Part shown: one piece after another, positions 35,073 to 44,121 of the stretch | Layout of the letters: each line of letters opens with the position of its first letter | Position numbering within the stretch: the stretch's first letter is position 1 | From: Pseudomonas azotoformans | GTDB lineage: Bacteria > Pseudomonadota > Gammaproteobacteria > Pseudomonadales > Pseudomonadaceae | DNA length: 64,000 nucleotides | Assembly: GCF_900103345.1 (NCBI RefSeq) | Contig: NZ_LT629702.1 | Location: forward strand, 3,782,001-3,846,000 | Direction: 5' to 3' | The notes under the pieces: model-generated | The model's database searches: none | The model's input: only the letters and a program-made list of their open reading frames with translations | What the model was told of the DNA's origin: nothing | Translations under genes and position numbers: made by a program

Positions 35073-38000
35073 ACACGGCCTCCCTGTGCGAACGATGCGG
35101 GAACGATAAAGATGACAGCAACGGGAAAGGTACGATCCTGCGGCACGTTATAGCGCGCTTCAATAGCGCTAATTTCTTGCTCTCGCTCAGCTGGAATGCG
35201 TGCCAGGCGCGCCTCCAACGCCGAGTTATCACGACGCAGCTGAGTGCGTTCATCTTCACTGAACAAAGCCAATTGTTCGGGTTTCTCTGCCTTACGTAGC
35301 TCCGCACCAATCGCTCGCTCTAACTCACTCAATACGGCGCTAATATCTTTCAGTTCTGAGTTTTTTCGGAGTTGTAGCGTATTACCCAGAGATTCGAGGC
35401 GGTTGCGCGACCGTGCTTTAAGAGTTTGCTGAATAGACTCTTCGACGGCGCCGAACCGTGCTCTCAGGGTGTCGAACGCAAATGCGTCCAACCGGGACGA
35501 TTGTCCCTCATCTAGCAAAGCTTGCAGGCGCGTGACGCCTTCCTCGCGCTTGAAACTTTGCTCACGAAGGTATCCACCGGCCACAGTAAGCTCTTCATGC
35601 AGGCGATGGTGGTTACCACCGGTGATGACCAATCGCGAAACGACCACTACGGCAGGTGTATCAAGGCGGTCGTCGGGTAGAACACGAACGGTTACTCGAC
35701 TGAGTTTTTTGTTATCTTCGTGCGCCCAGACCTCTGCACGCAACAAACGCAGGCACATCTGCACCAGGCGATGATTAAGATGAACCAGTACTAGATCATC
35801 GCGTCCCTTCGCGACTTCATGGTCAAAGGTCACAGGCCGAATCTTGCCCGTGAATGGATGCTCTAACCCCTCTCGGCAACGCTCCCAAGCGCCACCCAGC
35901 GGTGGCAACTCGAATACCGTTCCTGACTCCAAACCTGTCAGTAGCAACGGCTTAAGTGCGGGCTTATCCGCCAATGCCAAAGCTGTATTGACTGCCATCA
36001 AAATGTGTTCTGGAGAAAGATGCAAGCCTTCCTTCGTCTCGATAAGGCGCTCATGTAGCTTGGCCACTCGGGATTGAATTTCTTTATCCGTACGAACAAA
36101 ACGACGGGCCCGCTCAATTTTTGCTTCCGCTATCCGAGTGTCGAGATCACGCAAAGTACCCTCAATCAGCCCCGACATTTGCGGTGCGATAACCGGGTTA
36201 ACACTGCCCATATCTGCACGCATTGAGTCAAGCTTGCGCAGTGCGCGCAGGATGTCGTCTTTATGCCCACCGACAGCTTCGCCATCTTCTTTGGCATCAA
36301 CCGGGTGCCAAATAAGTACTTCTTTTGCACGCTGGCCGTGACGATCAATACGACCGTTACGCTGCTCCATGACGTTAGGGTTGTATGGGATTTCGAGATG
36401 GATGAGATAGTTGCAGTGGTTCTGCAGGTCGATACCTTCGGAAGCCGCATCGGTCGCCAACAAGATGCGCACTGGCGAGACTTCTGGATCTGCTTGAAAA
36501 GCTGCTTTGACCATCTCTCGATCGTCGTAATCCATTCCACCATGCAAAGTCATTAGACGGTCGCCGCCCAAGTCATGGGTGGCCAGAATTCGCTGCAACC
36601 AATCTAGCGTAGTACGATATTCGGTGAAGAGAATGACGCGTTTATCGTTCCAGTCACCATTCGATTTTAGATAGCTGTCGATCCAGGTGAGAACGGCTTT
36701 TGCCTTCGAATCGGTCTGGTGCATTGCCTGTTGCGACCACTCACGCATCTCGTCCAACAAAACACGCTCTAGGTCGTTTAAAGGGCGAGAATTACGTGTT
36801 GCCTCCTCCACAGCCTCTTGCTGCGCCATCTCGACATCAGCGTCGTTGGCGTAATCTTCTTCAGCACGCTGAATGGCCTTGAGCAAGATGCGATCAGACA
36901 ACCCGCTGCGATCCTTGCGAACTGCGCCGCTTTCCAATGTGGCGATATGTTTTGCCAAGGTTGTAGCAAATGCGGCCGGTGACGAGAACAGTCGCTTTTT
37001 CAGCAACTGATTGATGAAGGATACGCCCGTCACACCACCTAACTCAGCGCCTGCAACTTCTCGACTGGCACAGAAAGCTTGTAGTTTGTGATGGATTTCA
37101 CGCTCTTTTACGGTGTATTCGACGCCCAGAACCTCAAGTTTGCGTGGCGCGTAGATCAGTTGCCCAGTTTTGTCGGTAATTTCACTTTTCAGCCGGCGAA
37201 TCATCACCTGAGCGAGCTGTTTCTCATCCGGCATGATGTTGCGGGCGAAACGCTGGTCATCAAGCAGCTCAAGCAGCGAGGTGAAAGACTCGGTGTAACC
37301 GTTGTGGGGCGTCGCAGTCAGAAATAGATGATGCTGAAAGTGTGGCGCGATGGTGCGAATCAAACGGGTTCGCTGACTCTCAAGCGCATATTGGGCACCG
37401 GCAGCCGGCGCTACATTGTGAGCTTCATCCACAACCAATAGGTCGAATTTGCGGGGATAATTAACATGTGCCGGCAAAATATCGTGAAATGCCCGCAATC
37501 CTTCGCCAGCTTTAGCCCAGTCCATGGAGGTGATCAGGCGCGGGAACGAGTTCCACGGATTGGCATGAATCCCACGCTCGCGGCGCATCTCTCTGATATA
37601 GGTACTATCAACGATCTTGAACTCAAGCCCAAACTTCTCCGCCATTTCAAGGCGCCACTTCTCCTGGAGTGACGCTGGGCAAACTATCAGTACGGTGCGA
37701 GCCCGATGGCGCAGTAGCATTTCCTGAATGACCAAACCAGCCTCAATGGTTTTCCCCAAGCCCACGTCATCAGCGATTAGCAAATTCACCCGTGCCATAT
37801 CGATGGCGCGTACGAGCGGATCCAGCTGGAAGTCTTCCAGAGTTACACCACTGCGAAAAGGAGCTTGAAGAAATCCACGATCTGCATTGGTGGCTGCCCC
37901 CCAGCGGACAGCGTCAAGAAAAGCCTCAAGCGTGTCAGATTCATCCTGTCCTGTGATCGCAGGAAGACCGGCACGCTCAATTACATGTGCACCTGGTTCA

Positions 38001-38194
38001 ATTTCCCAGATGACTTGAAGCTCTTCGCCCAAAGCGTCTTCATCTATAGATGCTAGAGTGACTGCATGCTGCTGTACGGCGCCTAGCTTAGACGCATCCA
38101 CCTCGGCCACAACCCATTGTCGGCGTCGAACCTCAACGAGCTGGCCCGGTTCAGGGACATTGCGGTAGCAACCATCCTCCGCTGCTGCAGTCAT
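35069..38194 (-). CDS. drmD: DISARM SNF2-like helicase DrmD
   Basis: The 1041-residue SNF2/RapA-type ATPase has motif I LLIADDVGLGKTIEAGLV (about residue 140), motif II LLVVDEAHNVAP, motif III LTATPHNGYTESF, and motifs V-VI ATDAASEGIDLQNHCNYLIH and NVMEQRNGRIDRHGQ. DrmD is the class-1 DISARM signature gene and is first in the operon. A long coiled-coil-rich C-terminus follows (ELRKAEKPEQLALFSEDERT). The SD GAGGAG precedes ATG 38194. The upstream 318 bp should hold the operon promoter. Confidence 0.92.
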   Translation of the reverse strand: MTAAAEDGCYRNVPEPGQLVEVRRRQWVVAEVDASKLGAVQQHAVTLASIDEDALGEELQVIWEIEPGAHVIERAGLPAITGQDESDTLEAFLDAVRWGAATNADRGFLQAPFRSGVTLEDFQLDPLVRAIDMARVNLLIADDVGLGKTIEAGLVIQEMLLRHRARTVLIVCPASLQEKWRLEMAEKFGLEFKIVDSTYIREMRRERGIHANPWNSFPRLITSMDWAKAGEGLRAFHDILPAHVNYPRKFDLLVVDEAHNVAPAAGAQYALESQRTRLIRTIAPHFQHHLFLTATPHNGYTESFTSLLELLDDQRFARNIMPDEKQLAQVMIRRLKSEITDKTGQLIYAPRKLEVLGVEYTVKEREIHHKLQAFCASREVAGAELGGVTGVSFINQLLKKRLFSSPAAFATTLAKHIATLESGAVRKDRSGLSDRILLKAIQRAEEDYANDADVEMAQQEAVEEATRNSRPLNDLERVLLDEMREWSQQAMHQTDSKAKAVLTWIDSYLKSNGDWNDKRVILFTEYRTTLDWLQRILATHDLGGDRLMTLHGGMDYDDREMVKAAFQADPEVSPVRILLATDAASEGIDLQNHCNYLIHLEIPYNPNVMEQRNGRIDRHGQRAKEVLIWHPVDAKEDGEAVGGHKDDILRALRKLDSMRADMGSVNPVIAPQMSGLIEGTLRDLDTRIAEAKIERARRFVRTDKEIQSRVAKLHERLIETKEGLHLSPEHILMAVNTALALADKPALKPLLLTGLESGTVFELPPLGGAWERCREGLEHPFTGKIRPVTFDHEVAKGRDDLVLVHLNHRLVQMCLRLLRAEVWAHEDNKKLSRVTVRVLPDDRLDTPAVVVVSRLVITGGNHHRLHEELTVAGGYLREQSFKREEGVTRLQALLDEGQSSRLDAFAFDTLRARFGAVEESIQQTLKARSRNRLESLGNTLQLRKNSELKDISAVLSELERAIGAELRKAEKPEQLALFSEDERTQLRRDNSALEARLARIPAEREQEISAIEARYNVPQDRTFPVAVIFIVPASFAQGGRV

Positions 38195-38512
38195 TTAACA
38201 CTCCTCAATGAACTCAATTCGTACAACTTACGTTTGCGTAAAACTCTAAACCTTGAACCATGCGAGAACCGGCGATGCCGGGCAGCTGGCCCCGGATGAT
38301 CAGGTCTGCCCCAACTGATTGAGGGTTTGTAGTAGCGTTATAACGGCAGGTCTTCTGCTTCGTGACTCTCACCATGCGTAAAAAACTCTCAAGCAGGCAA
38401 CCAGACGCCTTGAATATCTGACGAAAAATGACGGAATTAAGCCTTCAGAATGCCATTTCCAGCACGAGAGGAGGTGATGGTAAATCGGGGGAGTTCAGCG
38501 GGCGAGAGATTA
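38195..38512. other. DISARM operon upstream region
   Basis: This 318-bp gap holds no gene. It contains two related stretches, TTGCGTAAAACTCT at about 38233 and ATGCGTAAAAAACTCTC at about 38373, about 140 bp apart. They may be regulator sites for the operon, but no dyad is evident. No unambiguous -35/-10 pair was identified. Confidence 0.4.
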
Positions 38513-39049
38513 CTAATCTCCCGGGGGAGCAATTTTCTCAATAGCACCACTAGCCTCTTTCTCACGGCGGGTTTTTATCGTGGATTCTAGATCGTTGACA
38601 TGCCTACGTGTCAGCTGGCCAGGCAGCGAAAAGGAGAGAAGCATTGCCAGACAAGCCAAGAAGAGTAAAACGCATTCCACGCCCGTCTGAACCGCTACCG
38701 GCCAGCCTAGCTTCAGGGTCGCGAGAAAGGACAGCGCCAGCACAAGGAGGTAAAGATAGAAAAGTGCAGAATGCTTCTGCAAATCCTGCTTCACTTGAGC
38801 AAGGTAAAAAGTGTCCTGTCGCCAGTTTCGGCCCTTCAAAGCTCTCTCACTCCCAACAATCGCCATCACGGCAACCAGAAAGCCGGCCAGAATTGAAAAA
38901 ACCGTCACAAGAACAGAAAGCGCGTTGCTGTTGTCGTGGTAGTTGGGCTGGAACTGCCAGGCAAAGAAAATCGAGATTGCGATACACATAAAAACATATC
39001 CGATCTTTCGCCAGCTCAACTTTCTTGGAGACGCATTCACTGCTTCCAC
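38513..39049 (-). CDS. Four-TM membrane protein of an unrecognised two-gene unit
   Basis: The 178-residue protein starts at GTG 39049, overlapping the preceding gene by 13 bp. Hydrophobic helices lie at about 15-32, 43-66, 96-118 and 122-145, with a basic loop between helices 2 and 3 (RALKGRNWRQDTFYLAQVKQ) and a charged cytoplasmic tail (ESTIKTRREKEASGAIEKI). Size and topology resemble membrane effectors of two-component defence systems such as Kiwa KwaA. I cannot show homology by eye, and gene order is the reverse of Kiwa. Confidence 0.65.
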   Translation of the reverse strand: MEAVNASPRKLSWRKIGYVFMCIAISIFFAWQFQPNYHDNSNALSVLVTVFSILAGFLVAVMAIVGSERALKGRNWRQDTFYLAQVKQDLQKHSALFYLYLLVLALSFLATLKLGWPVAVQTGVECVLLFLACLAMLLSFSLPGQLTRRHVNDLESTIKTRREKEASGAIEKIAPPGD

Positions 39050-40008
39050 TGCCCTTTTTTAAGCAATTCACTTCGATAGGTCATCAGCTCAGTGTAGACC
39101 TCGGTGTTGATCAGGTCGTTCGCGCCGCTCCTGCGAAGGAGTCGAATTGATTTAGTTGGCGTAACCTCGTTCAGGCGTATCGGAGTTCCTTTCTGAGTGA
39201 TTACAGTCACTTCTACCCCCTCTTCACTCTCTTCAAGAACGTCCTCACCAACATTGAACATTGCTTCAAGGACAATGCCTTCCGCCCGAGACCCACCTTT
39301 TGCACTAATTACAGTGCTCACCTGGACCTCTCCCCAGTGCTCAGCGAGCTGCTGCAATTGATTCTCGCTTACGTCCTCAGAAAATGCACTTTTCAGAGTC
39401 CCCACAAAGGACTTCAGTTTACCCTTCACTGAGGACGGTGCTTCGCCTAATGCATCGGTAGCCTGATACATGGTAGTGCCCAGGCGAAGCTCTTTAATTC
39501 CTTCGGCGGCAAGTACCGACTTAATGTCCTGATTGGTTACCTTTTTTAACTCGAAAGCCGCGGTTTCGCTTTTCAGACCTGCCTTAGTGAATAATTCACG
39601 AAGGTATGCTCCGACAGTTGCCACCCGAAAAGGCCCCTCCGTCACCAGGAGTACATCGTTCTCCTCAATCAGAACAAAAGCATCGGCATGCTTGAAGGCG
39701 CGATCAGTAGGAGCGCTGGTGGATTGATCATTGTCATAGGCCGCAGCGACTTTAATCCCAATAGTGGTCATCTGCTCGCCAGGAACGCCGGCCCCAATCG
39801 CCAACCTTAATGACTCACCAGTTTTTGTTTCACGATGACGCACGCTTACAACCCCAAGCGTTGACATGCTTATATCTGTTTCGTCCATACGCCCAAGCTT
39901 GGTCATAGCTTGTCGCACCAGCTGCTCGAAATTCTTTGCTGGAGCTGCCCCTTCGAGGTAGGCAACACGGACGTAGTGAATGGTTTTATGGGCAGGACGA
40001 CGGGACAC
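39037..40008 (-). CDS. Soluble partner protein of the four-TM gene
   Basis: The 323-residue protein starts at GTG 40008, with GGAG nine bases upstream; an upstream TTG at 40014 is a weaker alternative. It is predicted alpha/beta. A segment near residue 110 reads DAFVLIEENDVLLVTEGPFR, and a helical stretch (SSVKGKLKSFVGTLKSAFSE) follows at about 210. No catalytic or nucleotide-binding motif is evident. The stop-start overlap with the membrane gene implies one operon and a shared function. Its placement 0.8 kb upstream of DISARM on the same strand inside a defence island suggests a defence role. KwaB-like (DUF4868) proteins are of similar length, but similarity is not demonstrated. Confidence 0.65.
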   Translation of the reverse strand: MSRRPAHKTIHYVRVAYLEGAAPAKNFEQLVRQAMTKLGRMDETDISMSTLGVVSVRHRETKTGESLRLAIGAGVPGEQMTTIGIKVAAAYDNDQSTSAPTDRAFKHADAFVLIEENDVLLVTEGPFRVATVGAYLRELFTKAGLKSETAAFELKKVTNQDIKSVLAAEGIKELRLGTTMYQATDALGEAPSSVKGKLKSFVGTLKSAFSEDVSENQLQQLAEHWGEVQVSTVISAKGGSRAEGIVLEAMFNVGEDVLEESEEGVEVTVITQKGTPIRLNEVTPTKSIRLLRRSGANDLINTEVYTELMTYRSELLKKGQWKQ

Positions 40009-40259
40009 TCGCAATTACTCCATTTGCTGGCAGATGGCTTCCATCCTGTAGGAATACCTTGTAAAAAGCCACAAATCGAGATGAACCATTAGTCGAAGTG
40101 GATGCATAGCAAACAGTTGCGATGCATTAATTTTTTCCTGAGCAATTCTCCTTACGCAACATCCGCTTGGGGAGAGAAACTCAACAGAATCGACGCCCCC
40201 TAATAAAACAGGGCCAACCCCTCCTCAACAGCACTGCCCACAAGCCAGTTTAATACTCC

Positions 40260-41255
40260 CTACTCCACAAACGTACGGCGAAGGCATCTCGGCTGTCCTA
40301 CTCGCATGCACCGAGCGCCTACGGGCCTCAGGCGAAGGTGCTGATCATCCTTGACCAGATAGTGCATCGCATAGTGGACATGTGAACGGGCCTCCTGATC
40401 ATTGCGATGAATTACACCGACTCCCAGCCTTCCCTCGAACCTATCCTTGTCCTGGTTGCAGCTATCGAAATACCCCCGCCCCTGGGTCACACGCCCCCAT
40501 AGCTCACCAATCTGCCGTGCCTTGTAGATATCCCCGCGTATCTCTGCACCATTAAAGAAGAACGCAGCGTGGATGTGATAGCCCCGTCTTTCCCCCTGCT
40601 CCACTGCGCAGATAAAGCCGGTCTCATACTTGAAAATCGGATTGCGTTCACGCTCGGCGACGAACCTGTCCAGATCATCAAATACTTGCTCAACACGCTG
40701 CCTGGCTTGAGACACCCTGTGGTAATACAGATTGACCCTGACTACGACGGTGCGAGCGTAGCGATCCAGCACAGAGTCCGTATATTCACTGACCCTACTT
40801 TCCTGATCCCCTGCCTGGTAACGACGGTCACTTCTCTTGCGCCGATACCATTGCTCCCGAGTCAACTGACGAATCCTCACGACCAGTAGATTCATGCTGC
40901 CGCGATGGTCCAGATAGGCTGTTCTCTCTTCATTCAAGCAGACGGGACCGACAGGGCTACGCTCGATCCCGATATGCTGACAAGCCTCCCAGAACGCCTG
41001 CAGGTGCTCGCTGTAGCGGTATCGGGAGCGCTCATCAAACAAGTCGATCATTTGCTGGATATCATCGAAGTACCGGGAGAGCCTGGTCGGCAACATCTTC
41101 TCGTGACCTGAGCGTGGGACACTGAATCGGAACGCCGGAATATCATGTTGCTCGATGACTTTTACGAGTTGCTCAATCCGGATGGCGATATCGGATTGAG
41201 ATAGGCTGGTTTGAGCGCTGCTGGTCATGTCTGTGTACCTGGTTGTTGTTTTCAT
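40260..41255 (-). CDS. Inovirus Gp2 / YagK-YfjJ family protein
   Basis: The 331-residue protein has features of the YagK/YfjJ C-terminal (inovirus Gp2-like) replication-initiator family: basic composition, ARTVVVRVNLYYHRVSQARQ, RNPIFKYETGFICAVEQGER then RGYHIHAAFFFNG (an H-x-H motif that fits a rolling-circle HUH endonuclease), and HVHYAMHYLVKDDQHLRLRP. The HxH and downstream Tyr residues support single-strand DNA replication or nicking, so it may replicate the excised island. ATG 41255 is used here; ATG 41228 is an alternative with a better SD. Confidence 0.8.
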   Translation of the reverse strand: MKTTTRYTDMTSSAQTSLSQSDIAIRIEQLVKVIEQHDIPAFRFSVPRSGHEKMLPTRLSRYFDDIQQMIDLFDERSRYRYSEHLQAFWEACQHIGIERSPVGPVCLNEERTAYLDHRGSMNLLVVRIRQLTREQWYRRKRSDRRYQAGDQESRVSEYTDSVLDRYARTVVVRVNLYYHRVSQARQRVEQVFDDLDRFVAERERNPIFKYETGFICAVEQGERRGYHIHAAFFFNGAEIRGDIYKARQIGELWGRVTQGRGYFDSCNQDKDRFEGRLGVGVIHRNDQEARSHVHYAMHYLVKDDQHLRLRPVGARCMRVGQPRCLRRTFVE

Positions 41256-41590
41256 ACCAGATACCGTTTGTGCATTTTTTAACCGGCGGCCTACTCCCCA
41301 AATGAGCCGTGATCACTGGAGATTGATTACTCTCTGTTCGGTTGCTTACTGATGTCTGTTTATTGATTATCTGGAAGCTATATAACTAGATACAGCTCTG
41401 CCGGTAGTGAACGCTCCCGCTCCAGACGGCCTAATCAGAAAGCTATTGCCAAGCCAGGCAGGAAATTGACCAATCGGTCCCATGGGGGAGTTAGCTGAGA
41501 ACCGCCTGTTCATCATTCGGCATAAAGGCCAGGACCGTCTCTTTGCCGGTCCTGGCCTTTATGCTTGATAGTCCAACCCCTTATCAAATC
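41256..41590. other. intergenic region with a strong hairpin
   Basis: This 335-bp gap lies between the AlpA-like gene and the Gp2-like gene. Apart from the terminator at 41520-41564 it is AT-rich, with candidate promoter elements for the Gp2-like gene in its first 150 bp. No gene is supported. Confidence 0.5.
41520..41564. terminator. terminator after the AlpA-like gene
   Basis: GCATAAAGGCCAGGACC and its complement GGTCCTGGCCTTTATGC form a 17-bp perfect stem with an 11-nt loop. The hairpin lies 27 bp beyond the AlpA-like stop. Confidence 0.75.
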
Positions 41591-41779
41591 TCACACGCCC
41601 AGATCACGTGCCTCGATCCTGGCCAAGATCCAGTCGTGCACTTCTCCTTCGACCCAGCCAACGCAGCGATCTCCCAGCGAGACTGATTTTGGGAAGGTAC
41701 CTTCGTCGATGTACTTGTAAATGGTAGACCGGGCCAGACCGGTCGAATTCATGACGTCTTTCAAGCGGATTATTCTCAT
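41591..41779 (-). CDS. AlpA-family excisionase/transcriptional regulator
   Basis: The 62-residue MerR-like wHTH protein starts MRIIRLKDVMNSTGLARSTI and continues YKYIDEGTFPKSVSLG, with RCVGWVEGEVHDWILARI at its end. This is the AlpA (phage_AlpA) signature. Such proteins act as excisionases or activators of P4-like integrase genes, so it may partner the island integrase. The SD AGGAGCC precedes ATG 41779. Confidence 0.9.
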   Translation of the reverse strand: MRIIRLKDVMNSTGLARSTIYKYIDEGTFPKSVSLGDRCVGWVEGEVHDWILARIEARDLGV

Positions 41780-41846
41780 GAACGGGGCTCCTCTGTTCGT
41801 TCAGAGGATTGGCAGGGACGGTAAAAAACTACCGTTCACCGGCGTG

Positions 41847-43256
41847 CTATTTCGCCAGTAGTATCTGCCCCAGCACATCAACAGACAGTTCACCTCCTGG
41901 CGGAGTCAGCAAGCCATACAAACATTGTTCTTCCTTGGATACCGCCGCTAAATCGGTAATTTCTCGAACCTCCACCAGATTAAAAAGCCCACGCTCTACT
42001 ACATGCAGCGTTTCCGAAAACGCTACGCCAATACGAGGCAACGCCAGAACCGCCCGAGAAGGGTAGAATCCGCCCTTAAAAGCCTTATGAACCGCCTTCC
42101 GCACGGGGAGAAGAACGTAGTCCATCGATTTGAAATCAATGCCGGCTATCAAGGGCGATTTGCCCTTAAACCAGCCATTTCTGACATGATTCGCCATGTG
42201 ATCCGCCTGATCGCACAAGTAGCTGGCAAGCAACTCAGAGCTCCCCGTATCGACAGCACCTGCAAGCAAATCGAGTTTAATTAACTGAACGAGTCCTGGT
42301 TTACCCCCACTGCGCATATCCCAATAGTGAGACAGCAGGTATCCAGCATACCAATCCAGCCTGCCCCTCAAAAAACTGGCCAGCCCCTTTTCGTGCTGAT
42401 CATCAAAGAACTTACGAACACCAATATAACGTTGATTAAACGCCTCCTGCGCTGATGTGAAGATGTCATCCACGTGATCAATCGTGTCCTCCTGTCCAGG
42501 AAACCGAGTAACCGACACCAGCAACATCGGCAAGCTCTGTCCACAACTCAATTCCGAGTGGTGCAGATTGAGGTAGTAGATGCTTTTTGTTTTCTTGAAA
42601 ATGACAGAGCCCGTCGCCCCCGGAACGTAGGCGCGAATCAAGCCACTATCGAGCAAGGTCCTAACTCGGTTTTTCAAGCGCACCTGGCTCAGTCCGGTTA
42701 TCCGCGCCAGCTCAGCGCTTCCCAGATCCCTTACAACGCCAAATCGGTCTGCGCGAATCAACAGTGCAGCAAGCAGTACGCGATTCACCACGCTCACTCG
42801 CCCCTGCCCTCTGCTTGCCCGCACCTGAGCAAGAGGAGCAGTTGCTCTCTGTTCATCTTGCTGTGTGGCGATAGCTGATCGTTGATCAGCCACCTTGAGC
42901 TCATGCTGTAGCAGGTGGCGAATTACCTTTTCGTGAACAACCTCTGCCACGTCGTGTCGAGCAACCTGCTCTGCGTAGCTTGCGTCTAACTCATAGTGCC
43001 TTTTGGGGCGACCTTGCCCGCTCACCACATCTCGGCGAACCAATACCCCAGCAGCAACCAACGAATTTAAAGCCGTGCCAGCCTGGGTATCGGAGATTCC
43101 AAAACGCGCCGCCAGCTCCTTAACGCCCGCACTAATACCTCTAGGAACCAAACCGAGCTCAGCCAAACGGATCAGCAAATATTTCGCCTCAGGGCTGATT
43201 CCATTCGCCTCACTGCGCAGCACCGCAAGCAGTATATCGTTCACAAAGTCATCCAA
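41847..43256 (-). CDS. Winged-helix regulator of the island
   Basis: The product of about 469 residues has two DNA-binding-like winged-helix segments: residues about 40-90 (GVKELAARFGISDTQAGTAL then NSLVAAGVLVRRD) and about 175-215 (DLGSAELARITGLSQVRLKN, RVRTLLDSGLIRAY). The C-terminal half is helical and unrecognised. No ATG is found at the 5' end: the frame opens at TTG 43256 after an upstream stop, and a GTG at 43244 is possible. It is divergent from the gene at 43383 across two operator-like dyads. It is probably a repressor or replication regulator. Confidence 0.65.
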   Translation of the reverse strand: MDDFVNDILLAVLRSEANGISPEAKYLLIRLAELGLVPRGISAGVKELAARFGISDTQAGTALNSLVAAGVLVRRDVVSGQGRPKRHYELDASYAEQVARHDVAEVVHEKVIRHLLQHELKVADQRSAIATQQDEQRATAPLAQVRASRGQGRVSVVNRVLLAALLIRADRFGVVRDLGSAELARITGLSQVRLKNRVRTLLDSGLIRAYVPGATGSVIFKKTKSIYYLNLHHSELSCGQSLPMLLVSVTRFPGQEDTIDHVDDIFTSAQEAFNQRYIGVRKFFDDQHEKGLASFLRGRLDWYAGYLLSHYWDMRSGGKPGLVQLIKLDLLAGAVDTGSSELLASYLCDQADHMANHVRNGWFKGKSPLIAGIDFKSMDYVLLPVRKAVHKAFKGGFYPSRAVLALPRIGVAFSETLHVVERGLFNLVEVREITDLAAVSKEEQCLYGLLTPPGGELSVDVLGQILLAK

Positions 43257-43316
43257 TACCCATGAGTGTTTCGATATTTTATCTTAATAATTACAGACTG
43301 TTTTTTATAAAAAACA

Positions 43317-43353
43317 ATTACTTAGTAATTTACCAAGTAGATTACTAAGTAAT
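43317..43353. promoter_or_regulatory. pair of operator-like dyads
   Basis: ATTACTTAGTAAT (43317-43329) and its exact reverse complement ATTACTAAGTAAT (43341-43353) lie 24 bp apart start to start, about two helical turns, in the divergent gap. A weaker related TACCAAGTAG lies between them. The winged-helix protein at 41847 is the obvious candidate binder. Confidence 0.65.
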
Positions 43354-43382
43354 AGAATGAAAAAAATCTAGATGGAAGCGCC

Positions 43383-44033
43383 ATGGACAATCAAAAAGCA
43401 GACAGCTACTGGCTCAATCTGGAAGACCCAACTCAGCGCGAATGGGCTCGGAAACACCTACACAACAAGGGGGCGATATACCTAGACCAGCCAATCACAT
43501 ACAAGAGCCTCGATGGATGGCTGCAACAGGAAAGGGACAAAGACTCCGCACTCCTGGTGAGAATGCAGTCGGCCTGGGGCCAAGTTCAGCGAAGGAAAGA
43601 GAGCAAGCGGGCAGGAGAGAAAGCATGCAGCTTCGTACTTTCATCTAAGGCAAAGCGTCACCTGGATACGCTGGCGAAGCAGAACAAAGCCGGCATTAAA
43701 GATTTCCTTGAGACCCTACTCTCTGATGAGTACGAGCAGGCGAGCCAACAGAAAATCGCGACCAGGGACGCCGCCAAGAAGGCCGCAGAAAAGGAAAAGC
43801 TACTAAGGAAGAAACTTGAGGCCATCAACTCCGCTCTCCATGAGTGCATTACAGAACTGACGCAGCGCACCATAATGATGGAAACCGAAAACCTCTCAAT
43901 CGACGACATCTCTGAAGAGCAAAAGAGCCGAAGCGCAGCGCTTCACTCGGAAACACTAAAAAAATTTATCGCCAAACCGCCGATGCTCCCTCGGGATGAA
44001 GTGTTTCCTCGCAGCATGGAAAGACAAACGTAG
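43383..44033 (+). CDS. Hypothetical coiled-coil protein at the island right end
   Basis: The 216-residue product starts MDNQKADSYWLNLEDPTQRE. It is strongly charged, with a predicted coiled coil at about 115-165 (ASQQKIATRDAAKKAAEKEK, LLRKKLEAINSALHE). A central segment (FVLSSKAKRHLDTLAKQNKA) resembles a ribbon-helix-helix-like region. The SD GGAAGCGCC precedes the ATG. It is driven from the operator-bearing divergent promoter and could be a partition or replication accessory protein. Function unknown. Confidence 0.6.
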   Translation: MDNQKADSYWLNLEDPTQREWARKHLHNKGAIYLDQPITYKSLDGWLQQERDKDSALLVRMQSAWGQVQRRKESKRAGEKACSFVLSSKAKRHLDTLAKQNKAGIKDFLETLLSDEYEQASQQKIATRDAAKKAAEKEKLLRKKLEAINSALHECITELTQRTIMMETENLSIDDISEEQKSRSAALHSETLKKFIAKPPMLPRDEVFPRSMERQT

Positions 44034-44121
44034 CCGAGACCCACGATGCGAATAGCACAAGCTCTGTTAGCGATGCTGGCCGCCCATCATGCCCCCCCCC
44101 AAGCCACCAAGCAAATCACAT

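Noticed and set aside
38513..40008. Assignment of the two-gene unit as Kiwa
   Set aside because: Topology and sizes are similar, but gene order is reversed and no sequence motif could be matched by eye.
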